This document shows, in pieces, positions 1-7,513 of a DNA stretch of 10,420 nt. The DNA comes from an uncultured Paracoccaceae bacterium. Lineage in GTDB: Bacteria; Pseudomonadota; Alphaproteobacteria; Rhodobacterales; Rhodobacteraceae. Location of the stretch: positions 1-10,420 of the forward strand of contig CALHST010000032.1 in the NCBI GenBank assembly GCA_938038825.1. Reading direction: 5' to 3'. The translations under genes were made by a program, and so were the position numbers. The first letter of the stretch is position 1, and every line of letters starts with the position of its first letter. The notes under the pieces were generated by a model. The model saw only the letters and a program-made list of their open reading frames with translations, searched no databases and was not told where the DNA came from.

Positions 1-332
1 CCTTCTGCTTCTGCAACGTCTGTCAGGTCTGTCAGCAGGCCCGCTTCGATCAATTCTTCGGCTTGGCGGCCATGGTTCAACTGCGTCGCACCCATTGGGT
101 CACCACCGATGATACGGCTGATGATAATTGGGCGGGCTGTGCCACCGGATCCGGCAATCGCACCGTCGATCCAATTGTGGTCTGTGCCTTCGTTGAACGC
201 TTTGGCCAGCTCGGTGACCGCTGCGGCTTCGCCGCCGGATGTCCACCAATGGGTCACTTCAAGGTCTGCGGCCTGGACTGCACCGGCGCTTACAAGCGCC
301 GTCGCCGCTAGGAATTTTGCACAACGTTTCAT
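1..332 (-). CDS. Sugar ABC transporter substrate-binding protein (N-terminal part, cut by window edge)
   Basis: This is the periplasmic solute-binding subunit of a carbohydrate ABC importer of the COG1653 type, most like the glucose/mannose-binding group. It would capture a sugar and deliver it to the membrane permeases. Only the first 110 residues are present and the rest lies beyond base 1. The ATG at 332-330 is preceded by a strong GGGAGGAG ribosome site (345-338). Residues 1-21 or 22 form a Sec signal peptide (MKRC start, hydrophobic core, VQA-A cleavage region). The mature start LEVTHWWTSGGEAAAV, followed by a TELAKAFNE helix, is typical of sugar-binding proteins of this family, as is the later GGDPMGATQLNHG stretch. 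It is divergent from the LacI-family gene at 555, which probably controls it. Permease and ATPase genes would be expected further left but are not visible. The family is fairly certain; the exact sugar is inferred. Confidence 0.88.
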   Translation of the reverse strand, partial: MKRCAKFLAATALVSAGAVQAADLEVTHWWTSGGEAAAVTELAKAFNEGTDHNWIDGAIAGSGGTARPIIISRIIGGDPMGATQLNHGRQAEELIEAGLLTDLTDVAEAE

Positions 333-347
333 CAGTTCTCCTCCCAA

Positions 348-376
348 ACTATATCGTTATAGATTGTTACTGTAAC
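348..376 (-). promoter_or_regulatory. Putative promoter of the sugar transporter operon
   Basis: Read on the minus strand, GTTACA (376-371) and TATAGT (353-348) are 17 bases apart and resemble -35 and -10 boxes. Transcription would begin close to the ribosome site, leaving a very short leader. A slightly more upstream -10 (TATAAC, 361-356) is an alternative but has a poor -35. This is sequence matching by eye only. Confidence 0.4.
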
Positions 377-379
377 GAT
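363..379. promoter_or_regulatory. Operator-like palindrome, candidate LacI-family site
   Basis: GTTAC-T-GTAAC (366-376) is a perfect 11-base palindrome with a single central base. It extends on both sides to ATT/GAT with one mismatch. A second pair of arms, ATCGTTA (353-359) and TAACGAT (373-379), overlaps it. It lies between the sugar-binding protein gene and the LacI-family regulator and covers the putative -35 box of the transporter promoter, where a repressor would be expected to bind. Classic LacI-family operators usually have a CG centre, which this lacks, so the assignment to the neighbouring regulator is an inference. Confidence 0.45.
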
Positions 380-536
380 TTAGAAATTTACTTCAAGTCG
401 TTTACATTCGCGATTGTGATGCTGTAATTTGGACCAATACCGTGTGCATAGAAGCCCGTTTTTACTGACAAAAACGGATGCTGCATGATTGACAGTGCGT
501 CTGGGATCGCAGACTGCCTTGTTATTCGCATCGGCC

Positions 537-546
537 AAGGGAGGGG
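537..546 (+). promoter_or_regulatory. Ribosome binding site fixing the LacI-family start
   Basis: The purine run AAGGGAGGGG ends 8 bases before the ATG at 555. The in-frame upstream start at 489 has no comparable site and would add 22 residues ahead of the helix-turn-helix, so 555 is preferred. Confidence 0.6.
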
Positions 547-554
547 CCTGCACA

Positions 555-1547
555 ATGACCGCAGGAAAGAATCGCCCGACGCTAAAAACAATTGCCGAGC
601 TGTCCGGGCTGGCGGTGCCAACAGTGTCGCGCGCCCTAAACGATGCGCCGGATATCGGGGCCGAAACCAAGCGACGCGTGCGCGAAATTGCCACGCGTAT
701 TGGGTATGTTCCAAATCGGGCAGGGTTGCGGCTGCGGACAGGAAAGACAAACGTCATTTCCTTGGTTCTGGGGGCCGAAAACGACATATCGGATCACATG
801 GGGCAATTGGTGTCATCAATTGCGCAAGCGCTGCGCGAAACCCGCTACCACATGATCGTCACACCGTATTCACCCAGCGAGGATCCGATGATCCCTGTGC
901 GCTATATCGTCGAGACGGGGTCAGCGGATGCAGTGATTTTGAACCGGATCGAAGTGGATGATGCGCGCGTTGCGTGGCTGATGGATCGGAAATTCCCGTT
1001 TGCCACCTATGGGCGGACGAAATGGCGAGACCAGCACGCCTATTTTGATTTCGACAACCGGTCTTATGGGCGCAAAGCAGCCCAAAGCCTTTTGGAGCGC
1101 GGCTTTCGCAATATCGTTTTGCTGTCACCGCCGCTGGATCAAAACTATGCGCAGGACATGCGGGCCGGGGTCGAAGACGTTGTGCGCGGTACAGGCGCAA
1201 AGTTTTCGATCGTCACAGGGGTTACGTCCGATGACGGTGGCGAAGCGATCAAAGACCGCATCGCGCATTTGTTAGCAGAACGCCCCGAGATTGACGGGAT
1301 CATTACGTCTTCTGCTACCACAGCGATGTTCTCTGTTTTGGGCGCGGAAAGCTGTGGGCGGTTTGTTGGGCCCGAATTAGGGCTGGTGGGCAAGCAGGCT
1401 CTGCATTTCCTGCCGCATTTTCGCAAGCATATCATTGCCATAGACGAAGACGTCTACGATGCAGGTCGGTTTTTGGCGCAAGCGGCCATTCAGGCCATTG
1501 AAAAGCCAGATCTGGAACCGATGAAGCGTTTGATTTCCGCCGATTAG
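555..1547 (+). CDS. LacI-family transcriptional regulator
   Basis: A DNA-binding regulator of 330 residues, the usual length for the LacI/GalR family. The N-terminal helix-turn-helix is clear: TLKTIAELSGLAVPTVSRAL at residues 9-28, followed by the NDAPDIGAETKRRVREIA helix and the YVPNRAGLRLRTGKT hinge (about 51-65). The rest, from about NVISLVLG at residue 66, is the periplasmic-binding-protein-like effector domain, which normally binds a sugar and dimerises. The gene is divergent from a sugar ABC transporter binding protein across a 222-base region carrying an operator-like palindrome, so it most likely represses that transporter in the absence of sugar. It resembles AglR-type regulators of alpha-glucoside or glucose uptake in alphaproteobacteria, but the effector cannot be read from the sequence. 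Its 3' end faces the aminotransferase gene with 6 bases between stop codons. Confidence 0.93.
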   Translation: MTAGKNRPTLKTIAELSGLAVPTVSRALNDAPDIGAETKRRVREIATRIGYVPNRAGLRLRTGKTNVISLVLGAENDISDHMGQLVSSIAQALRETRYHMIVTPYSPSEDPMIPVRYIVETGSADAVILNRIEVDDARVAWLMDRKFPFATYGRTKWRDQHAYFDFDNRSYGRKAAQSLLERGFRNIVLLSPPLDQNYAQDMRAGVEDVVRGTGAKFSIVTGVTSDDGGEAIKDRIAHLLAERPEIDGIITSSATTAMFSVLGAESCGRFVGPELGLVGKQALHFLPHFRKHIIAIDEDVYDAGRFLAQAAIQAIEKPDLEPMKRLISAD

Positions 1548-1553
1548 CAGCCG

Positions 1554-2876
1554 TTATTGCACTGCTGTGTTGATGGCGGTGGATAGCCTGTCGACCAAAG
1601 TTCCGATCTGATCGTCGGTGATGATAAAAGGCGGGGCCAGCAGCACGTGGTCGCCGCGTTGTCCATCGACGGTGCCACCCATCGGATAACAGATCAGCCC
1701 TGCGTCAAACGCGGCCTTTTTGATCTTGGCGTGGAGTTTGCGAGAGGGATCAAAGGGGGCTTTTGTGTCCTTGTCTTCAACCAGTTCCAGCCCGCGAAAC
1801 AACCCGCGCCCGCGGATATCGCCGACATGGGGATGTTGTCCGAAGGCGGCGTTTAGTGCTTCTTGCAGGGTTTCGCCCTTTGCGGACACACCCGCCACTA
1901 GGCCGTTATCCACCAACCGTTCGACGACGGCCAACGCGGCCGCACATGCCGTGGGGTGGGCGAGGTAGGTGTGCCCATGTTGAAAGAACCCAGACCCCCG
2001 CGCAATCGCGTCGTGAATTTTGCCCGTACACAGCATCGCCCCAATCGGCTGGTATCCCGCGCCCAATCCTTTGGCGATGGCACAGATGTCGGGCGCAACA
2101 CCGTCGTGCTCGCAGGCAAACAGGGTTCCAGTGCGCCCCATGCCGCACATCACTTCGTCCAGGATCATCACAATCCCATGTGCGTCACAGATCGCGCGAA
2201 CCGCTTTGAAATAGCCTTCAATCGCAGGCACCGCGCCCAATGTTGCCCCGACGACAGGTTCTGCCACATAGGCCATGATCGTATCGGCCCCATGCTTGGC
2301 AATCTCGGCTTCCAGCTCGGCCACCAGTTTGGCAAGGTAATCCGCATGTGTGTCGCCAGGCTCTTGTTCGCGATAGGCGTACACAGCAGACACGTGACTG
2401 ACATCCATCAACAGCGGTGCAAAAGGCGCGCGGCGCCACGCATTACCACCTGTTGCCAGCGCGCCCAAAGTATTCCCGTGATAGCTTTGACGTCGCGCAA
2501 TAATGCGTGTGCGTTCTGGCTGGCCGATTTCGATGACATATTGGCGCGCAAGTTTCAACGCGGATTCCATGGCCTCGGACCCGCCGGATACCAGATACAC
2601 CTTGTCCAAATCGCCCGGGGCCAATGCGATCAAGCGCTCTGCCAAAGCCTCGGCAGGGGAAGAAGACAGAAATCCGGTATGTGCAAAGGCGACCTGATCC
2701 AACTGGGCCTTGATCGCGGCTTTTACATGGGCGTCCGAGTGCCCCAAACAGGACACTGCCGCGCCGCCTGATCCATCCAAATACGCTTTTCCCGCCTGAT
2801 CATACAGGTAAATCCCATCGCCATGAGAGACGACCGGAGGCTGCGACAGGCTGGAGCGATGAAAAACGTGGGACAT
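1554..2876 (-). CDS. Class-III PLP-dependent aminotransferase
   Basis: A full-length (440-residue) fold-type I, class-III aminotransferase, often annotated as an aspartate-aminotransferase-family or omega-aminotransferase protein. It moves an amino group from an amine or omega-amino acid to a keto acid in the cytoplasm. Visible PLP-site elements are SGGSEAMESALKLAR (97-111, phosphate-binding turn), SYHGNTLGAL (131-140, stacking aromatic and His), EPVVGA (206-211), ILDEVMCGMGRTG (238-250, with D240 contacting the pyridine nitrogen) and AIAKGLGAGYQPIGA (266-280, with K269 as the Schiff-base lysine). HTYLAHPTACAAALAV follows, typical of the class. All key residues are present, so it should be active. 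The ATG at 2876-2874 has a GGAG site upstream. It is divergent from the TAXI-TRAP operon across 123 bases, so it might process what that transporter imports, although this is weak contextual inference. The amino donor is unknown. Confidence 0.93.
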   Translation of the reverse strand: MSHVFHRSSLSQPPVVSHGDGIYLYDQAGKAYLDGSGGAAVSCLGHSDAHVKAAIKAQLDQVAFAHTGFLSSSPAEALAERLIALAPGDLDKVYLVSGGSEAMESALKLARQYVIEIGQPERTRIIARRQSYHGNTLGALATGGNAWRRAPFAPLLMDVSHVSAVYAYREQEPGDTHADYLAKLVAELEAEIAKHGADTIMAYVAEPVVGATLGAVPAIEGYFKAVRAICDAHGIVMILDEVMCGMGRTGTLFACEHDGVAPDICAIAKGLGAGYQPIGAMLCTGKIHDAIARGSGFFQHGHTYLAHPTACAAALAVVERLVDNGLVAGVSAKGETLQEALNAAFGQHPHVGDIRGRGLFRGLELVEDKDTKAPFDPSRKLHAKIKKAAFDAGLICYPMGGTVDGQRGDHVLLAPPFIITDDQIGTLVDRLSTAINTAVQ

Positions 2877-2999
2877 TTGGGCGACTCCGACATTCTGATA
2901 AATGTTACCCTAGCGGGCCTTGCGAAAAGGGAAAGATACTGTTCTTCTACCTAGGCAAGAGCCTGCAATCGACGGGCTTGTGAATTAGGGAGATTTACG

Positions 3000-3959
3000 A
3001 TGAAAAATCTGACACTCGGTTTGGGTATGGCGTTTGGCCTTGCCTTTGGCGGCGCGGCCAGCGCGCAAGAATTCATTTCCATCGGAACAGGGGGCGTGAC
3101 CGGCGTTTACTATCCAACTGGCGGCGCCATCTGCCGTTTGGTCAACAAATCCCGCAAAGAGCACGGCATTCGCTGTGCCGTGGAATCCACAGGCGGGTCT
3201 GTTTACAACATCAATACGATCAAAGCAGGCGAGCTTGAATTTGGTGTGGCACAGTCCGATTGGCAGTATCACGCGTATAACGGCACATCCAAATTCTCGG
3301 ACAATCCATTCCCAGATGTACGGGCCGTCATGTCAGTACACCCCGAGCCTTTCACATTGCTTGTGCGCGGTGACAGCGGCATCAAAAGCTTTGGTGAAAT
3401 CAAGGGCAAGCGCGTAAACGTGGGTAACCCCGGTTCCGGTCAGCGCGCAACAATGGAAGTTGTCATGGATGCGTTTGGCATCGGCATGGGCGATCTGGCC
3501 TTGGCGACAGAGTATAAAGGCTCTGAAATGGCCAAGCAGCTGTGTGATGGCAACATTGATGCGATGATCTATACCATCGGTCACCCAGCAGCGGCGATCA
3601 AAGAAGCAACCACAACTTGTGATGTGGATCTGATCAATGTTGAGGGCGCGCCAATCGACAAGCTGGTCGGCGACAACCCTTATTACCGCGTGGCGACGAT
3701 TCCGGGTGGCATGTATTCGGGTAATGATCAGGAAACCACAACGTTTGGTGTTGGCGCGACATTCGTGACCTCGGCCAATGTGTCCGATGATGTGGTGTAT
3801 ATCGTTGCCAAGTCCGTGATGGAAAACATCGACGACTTCAAGCAACTGCACCCTGCATTTGCCAATCTGGATCCTGCACAGATGGTCAAGGACGGTTTGT
3901 CCGCACCTTTGCACCCAGGTGCTGCAAAAGCCTATAAAGAACTTGGTCTTATCGACTGA
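3000..3959 (+). CDS. TAXI-family TRAP transporter solute-binding protein
   Basis: A periplasmic receptor of a tripartite ATP-independent (TRAP) transporter, TAXI subfamily (COG2358), 319 residues, a normal length. It captures a substrate, usually an organic acid, and hands it to the ion-driven fused permease encoded downstream. The ATG has an AGGGAG site 7 bases upstream. Residues 1-22 are a Sec signal peptide (MKNLTLGLGM, hydrophobic core, ASA|QE cleavage). Family hallmarks are FISIGTGGVTGVYYPTGGAI (25-44), the GELEFGVAQSDW segment (about 77-88) and VNVGNPGSGQRATMEVVMDA (139-158). Four cysteines in the mature part (C45, C59, C182, C207) suggest two disulfides, one near each end of the ligand-binding core. 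It is the first gene of an operon with a hydrolase, the permease and a UspA protein. A strong hairpin directly after its stop probably lets it be made in excess of the permease. The ligand is unknown. Confidence 0.95.
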   Translation: MKNLTLGLGMAFGLAFGGAASAQEFISIGTGGVTGVYYPTGGAICRLVNKSRKEHGIRCAVESTGGSVYNINTIKAGELEFGVAQSDWQYHAYNGTSKFSDNPFPDVRAVMSVHPEPFTLLVRGDSGIKSFGEIKGKRVNVGNPGSGQRATMEVVMDAFGIGMGDLALATEYKGSEMAKQLCDGNIDAMIYTIGHPAAAIKEATTTCDVDLINVEGAPIDKLVGDNPYYRVATIPGGMYSGNDQETTTFGVGATFVTSANVSDDVVYIVAKSVMENIDDFKQLHPAFANLDPAQMVKDGLSAPLHPGAAKAYKELGLID

Positions 3960-3967
3960 TATTCACG

Positions 3968-3993
3968 TGGTGGGCGACATTGGTTGCCCACCA
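3968..3993 (+). promoter_or_regulatory. Strong intergenic hairpin after the TRAP binding-protein gene (attenuator or mRNA 3'-end stabiliser)
   Basis: TGGTGGGCGAC (3968-3978) pairs with GTTGCCCACCA (3983-3993) across an ATTG tetraloop. The stem has 11 pairs, all Watson-Crick except one G-U. It starts 9 bases after the stop of the binding-protein gene and is followed by AATTT, a weak uridine tract. Such structures between binding-protein and permease genes commonly cause partial termination or protect the upstream message, giving more binding protein than permease. The pairing is read directly; the role is inferred. Confidence 0.65.
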
Positions 3994-4021
3994 ATTTCAC
4001 ACGAATTTGGGGGTGGCGATC

Positions 4022-4855
4022 ATGATCCGATGGGCAAGTTTGACATGTTTGGCAATGACCCTCGCAAGCAGCGCGTTTGCCCAAAGCTGCGGCGACCCTG
4101 AAACACCCTGTGACATCGATTCTGGCAGCTATCACATTGCGGTACCCGACGGCGTAGAAAAGCCCGGAGCATTTATTTTTCTGCATGGCTCTAACGGGCA
4201 CGGGCGCAGCGCGGTGAAAAACAAAGGCTTTGTGAAGCGCGTCAATGATCGCGGTTATGCCTTGATCGGGGCAACCGGCGCACCTCAGGGGATCGGCAAC
4301 GGTCGGGATTGGGGTGTGAATGACGGATTGCCGGATGATCGCGACGATGTTGCCTATATGAACGCGGTGATTGACGACGCAGTTGCGCGATTTAATCTCG
4401 ACCGAGATCGCATTGTTTTAACTGGCTTTTCGCGCGGTGGATCAATGGTGTGGGACATCGCCTGTGCGGCACCTGACACCGCAACGGCCTATGCCGCAGT
4501 TGCCGGCGCGTTTTGGGAACCGTTTGAACCCACATGTGCCGGCCCAATTGATTTGCACCACACGCATGGCTTCAAAGACCGCATGGTCCCGTTAGAGGGA
4601 CGCCAAGGCGTTTGGAAGGGGTTTGAATTCCACCAGGGCAACGTCATGAAGGCGCTGGATATATGGCGCGACGTGAATGGCTGTGTCGGCCGGGCGGATA
4701 CCAGCGTCACCGAAGACGGATCTTGGCGCAAAACATGGTCAGGATGCACCGAAGGGTCCATTTCCATGACCATTTGGCCCGGCGGCCACGGTTTACCAAA
4801 AGGCTGGTCGAACACGGTTCTGGACTGGTTTGAAGACGACAAAAAAGGCAGCTGA
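4022..4855 (+). CDS. Secreted alpha/beta-hydrolase, PHB-depolymerase/feruloyl-esterase-like (LpqC type)
   Basis: A predicted periplasmic serine esterase of 277 residues, of the poly(3-hydroxybutyrate) depolymerase/feruloyl esterase/LpqC type (COG3509). The ATG at 4022 is chosen because GGGGGTGG (4009-4016) lies 5 bases upstream and the protein then begins with a clean signal peptide (MIRWASLTCL, cleavage FA|QS near residue 20). An upstream in-frame ATG at 3980 lies in the loop of the intergenic hairpin. The catalytic machinery is visible: oxyanion-hole FLHGSNGHGRSA (53-64), nucleophile elbow LTGFSRGGS with S137, acid HTHGFKDRMVPLEGR with D186, and H256 in WPGGHGLPKGW. Six cysteines in the mature part suggest disulfides and fit export. 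The gene sits between the TRAP receptor and permease genes, 27 bases before the latter, so it probably releases an acid from an ester or oligomer for uptake. The substrate is inferred only by family and context. Confidence 0.88.
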   Translation: MIRWASLTCLAMTLASSAFAQSCGDPETPCDIDSGSYHIAVPDGVEKPGAFIFLHGSNGHGRSAVKNKGFVKRVNDRGYALIGATGAPQGIGNGRDWGVNDGLPDDRDDVAYMNAVIDDAVARFNLDRDRIVLTGFSRGGSMVWDIACAAPDTATAYAAVAGAFWEPFEPTCAGPIDLHHTHGFKDRMVPLEGRQGVWKGFEFHQGNVMKALDIWRDVNGCVGRADTSVTEDGSWRKTWSGCTEGSISMTIWPGGHGLPKGWSNTVLDWFEDDKKGS

Positions 4856-4882
4856 ACCCATTCAGCGCCAAAGGGGGACAAG

Positions 4883-7501
4883 ATGACGGACGCAACACAG
4901 CGTAGCGCAGATGATATGGTGGCCGAGGCCGATACCGGCGCGCGCAACCCTTCGGCAAAATGGCAAGCAAATTTGATCGTTGGGATCTGCATCGTTTGGT
5001 CCGTGTTCCAGCTTTATATTGCCTCGAAACTGCCCGGCGTTATTGCGCAGGCCACTGGTATGGGCATCTTTGCCAATATCGTGGCCCAATCCCGTTTCGT
5101 GCATTTGGCCTTTGGGATTGTGTTGGCGACTCTGGCATTTCCTTTGATGAAATCTTCGCCGCGCGACCGCATACCGGCCTATGATTGGGCCCTGTTGTTG
5201 CTGGGCGTTGCAGCTTGTCTGTACTTGGTGGTTTTCCGCTTTGAAATTGCCGACCGTCCCGGATTGTGGAGCCCAACAGACGTCATCATGAGCGCCATCG
5301 GCATGGTGGTTCTGTTAATCTCGGTCTACCGGTCTTTGGGTTTGCCGTTGGTTGTGATCGCGAGTTGCTTTGTTTTGTTTGCCTTTTTCGGGGGGTATTC
5401 CGAATGGGCACGCAACATCACCAATTATGGCGGTGCCTCGCTAACCAAGGCGTTGGGCCACTACTGGATGCAGACCGAGGGTGTCTTTGGCGTCGCACTT
5501 GGTGTGTCCACCACGATGATTTTCCTGTTCGTGCTGTTCGGCGCATTGCTTGACCGGGCAGGCGGCGGCAATTGGTTTATCAAAGTGGCCATTGCTTTGT
5601 TGGGGTCCCTCAGGGGCGGACCGGCAAAGGCGTCTGTTTTGTCTTCTATGATGACGGGCATGATCTCGGGCTCGTCCATTGCCAATACGGTGACCACAGG
5701 CACGTTCACCATTCCATTGATGAAACGCATTGGCTTTCCTGCGGAAAAGGCAGGCGCGGTCGAGGTCGCATCGTCCACCAATGGGCAATTGACGCCACCC
5801 GTCATGGGGGCTGCGGCGTTTCTGATGGTGGAATACGTCAACATTCCTTACATCGACGTGGTCAAACACGCGTTTTTGCCAGCCGTGATTTCCTATATTG
5901 CGTTGCTGTACATTGTGCATCTGGAAAGCCTGAAAATGGGCCTGCAGGGCCTTAAGAAACCGGGCCGCCACATTGGTGTGGCGATGATCGGGCTTTTGTT
6001 CCTCAGCGGTTTTATCGCGGTCGGTGTGCTGACTTTCCTGTTGATCGGGCTGCGCATGGCGCTGGATCCGTTCATGGCAGAAAGCGTGTACGGGGCCGTG
6101 ATCCTGATTGCGATTTTGTACCTTGTGTTGCTGAAGATTGCGGCAGGCTATCCCGATTTGGAAATGGATGTGGATGATGGCAGTGCCCCGACGGCGCCGC
6201 GTCTGACGCCCACGCTTATTTCGGGCCTTTATTTCGCAATTCCGATCATGATCCTGATTTGGAACCTGATGGTGCGCACGGAAACGCTGGACCGCTTGTC
6301 GCCCGCGTTGTCTGCATTCTGGGCCACGATCTTTATGATCATCATCGCGTTAACGCACCGTCCGATAAAAGCGTTCTTCCGGGGTGAAAGCACCGCGATG
6401 GAACTTGTTATGGGGTGGCGTGACTTCGTGAATGGTTTGATCCTTGGGGCACGCAACATGATTGGCATCGCCGTTGCGACGGGTGCCGCTGGCGTGATCG
6501 TTGGCACCATTTCCCTGACAGGAGCGCATCAGGTTATTGGCCAGGTGATCGAAGTCATCTCGGGCGGGAACCTGATCATTCTGTTGGTTCTGGTTGCTGT
6601 GCTCAGCTTGATCTTGGGGATGGGGCTGCCAACAACCGCAAACTACATCGTCGTGTCGTCCCTGATGGCACCTGTGATCGTCAGTGTGGGCGCGCAATCC
6701 GGGTTGATTGTGCCGCTGATCGCTGTGCACATGTTTGTCTTTTACTTCGGCATTTTGGCCGACGACACGCCCCCCGTGGGGCTTGCGGCCTATGCTGCAG
6801 CTGCGATCAGTCGAGGGGATCCGATCCAAACCGGTATTCAGGGCTTTGCCTACGATATCCGTACCGCGCTATTGCCGTTCCTGTTCATTTTCAACACGGA
6901 TCTTTTGTTGATTGATGTGGGCTTTGCCAAGGCGATCCTTGTCTTCTTCATATCGTTGACCGCGATGCTGCTGTTTGCCGCCGCGACCCAAGGCTATTTC
7001 ATCGCCAAATCGCGAAAATGGGAAAGTGCCGCGCTGTTGTTCATTGCCTTTATGCTGTTCCGGCCGGATTTCTTCCTGGATCAAGTAAGCGAGCGCTATG
7101 CCACAGCAGAAGGGCCTGCGTCTTATGCGTTGATGTCCGAAGCCTCAGACGGGAAAGACATTCGCCTGATCATTGAAGGGCCGGATTTTGACAATGCCGA
7201 GGTGCGGCCAACCACCATCATCGTTCCCGCTGTCGCTGGGGACGCGCAAGGGGCTTTGACGGCACAAGGGCTTACGTTCATTGAACAAGACGGGGCCTTG
7301 TTGTTGGAAGAACCGTTTGGTGGACCATTTGGATCGCTGAGTATCGACTATGACTTTTACGGCGATACACCCGTGCGTCTGGTCACAGCGCAAGTGGAAA
7401 ACGACCGGCTGCCGAAAGAGTTGTTCTTTATTCCCGCGTTGCTGCTGCTGGCAGGCGTTGTCATGATCCAACGCCCACGCGCCACGCAACCCGCCTTTTA
7501 A
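4883..7501 (+). CDS. TRAP transporter fused permease (4TM-12TM, TAXI type) with C-terminal DUF3394-like domain
   Basis: The inner-membrane permease of the TAXI-TRAP system, 872 residues, driving substrate uptake with an ion gradient. The ATG follows an AAGGGGG site. After a polar N-terminus (about 1-28), several hydrophobic segments (about 30-170) correspond to the small DctQ-like part. From about 200 the large DctM-like part begins, with family landmarks MISGSSIANTVTTGTFTIP (260-278), SSTNGQLTPPVMGAAAFLM (297-315), ILGMGLPTTANYIVVSSLMA (577-596) and FGILADDTPPVGLAAYAAA (622-640). About 685-865 form an added segment: two or three membrane helices flanking a soluble, strand-rich part (about 735-845), ending with a last helix (about 847-863). 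This matches the DUF3394 domain found at the end of some TRAP permeases, with unknown function. The gene lies between the hydrolase gene and uspA-like gene in one operon. Confidence 0.95.
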   Translation: MTDATQRSADDMVAEADTGARNPSAKWQANLIVGICIVWSVFQLYIASKLPGVIAQATGMGIFANIVAQSRFVHLAFGIVLATLAFPLMKSSPRDRIPAYDWALLLLGVAACLYLVVFRFEIADRPGLWSPTDVIMSAIGMVVLLISVYRSLGLPLVVIASCFVLFAFFGGYSEWARNITNYGGASLTKALGHYWMQTEGVFGVALGVSTTMIFLFVLFGALLDRAGGGNWFIKVAIALLGSLRGGPAKASVLSSMMTGMISGSSIANTVTTGTFTIPLMKRIGFPAEKAGAVEVASSTNGQLTPPVMGAAAFLMVEYVNIPYIDVVKHAFLPAVISYIALLYIVHLESLKMGLQGLKKPGRHIGVAMIGLLFLSGFIAVGVLTFLLIGLRMALDPFMAESVYGAVILIAILYLVLLKIAAGYPDLEMDVDDGSAPTAPRLTPTLISGLYFAIPIMILIWNLMVRTETLDRLSPALSAFWATIFMIIIALTHRPIKAFFRGESTAMELVMGWRDFVNGLILGARNMIGIAVATGAAGVIVGTISLTGAHQVIGQVIEVISGGNLIILLVLVAVLSLILGMGLPTTANYIVVSSLMAPVIVSVGAQSGLIVPLIAVHMFVFYFGILADDTPPVGLAAYAAAAISRGDPIQTGIQGFAYDIRTALLPFLFIFNTDLLLIDVGFAKAILVFFISLTAMLLFAAATQGYFIAKSRKWESAALLFIAFMLFRPDFFLDQVSERYATAEGPASYALMSEASDGKDIRLIIEGPDFDNAEVRPTTIIVPAVAGDAQGALTAQGLTFIEQDGALLLEEPFGGPFGSLSIDYDFYGDTPVRLVTAQVENDRLPKELFFIPALLLLAGVVMIQRPRATQPAF

Positions 7502-7513
7502 GGGAGATCGCGG

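Noticed and set aside
489..554. Upstream in-frame start for the LacI-family regulator
   Set aside because: It adds 22 residues ahead of the helix-turn-helix that the family does not have, while the ATG at 555 has a strong purine-rich site.
1546..1566. AGCAG/CTGCT inverted repeat at the convergent ends of the regulator and aminotransferase genes, considered as a bidirectional terminator
   Set aside because: There are only five pairs, an 11-base loop and no uridine tract on either strand; it is indistinguishable from chance.
1956..2771. A 271-codon open frame on the plus strand, opposite the aminotransferase gene
   Set aside because: It is antisense to a gene with all PLP-site motifs intact, its translation is Cys/His/Arg-rich without recognisable domains, and no good ribosome site was seen.
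3333..3914. A 193-codon minus-strand open frame across the TAXI receptor gene
   Set aside because: It is fully antisense to a clear family member and its translation shows no domain character; it is a shadow of the codon pattern.
3980..4021. Upstream ATG extending the hydrolase by 14 residues
   Set aside because: The start lies in the intergenic hairpin loop, has no ribosome site, and would bury the signal peptide behind extra residues.
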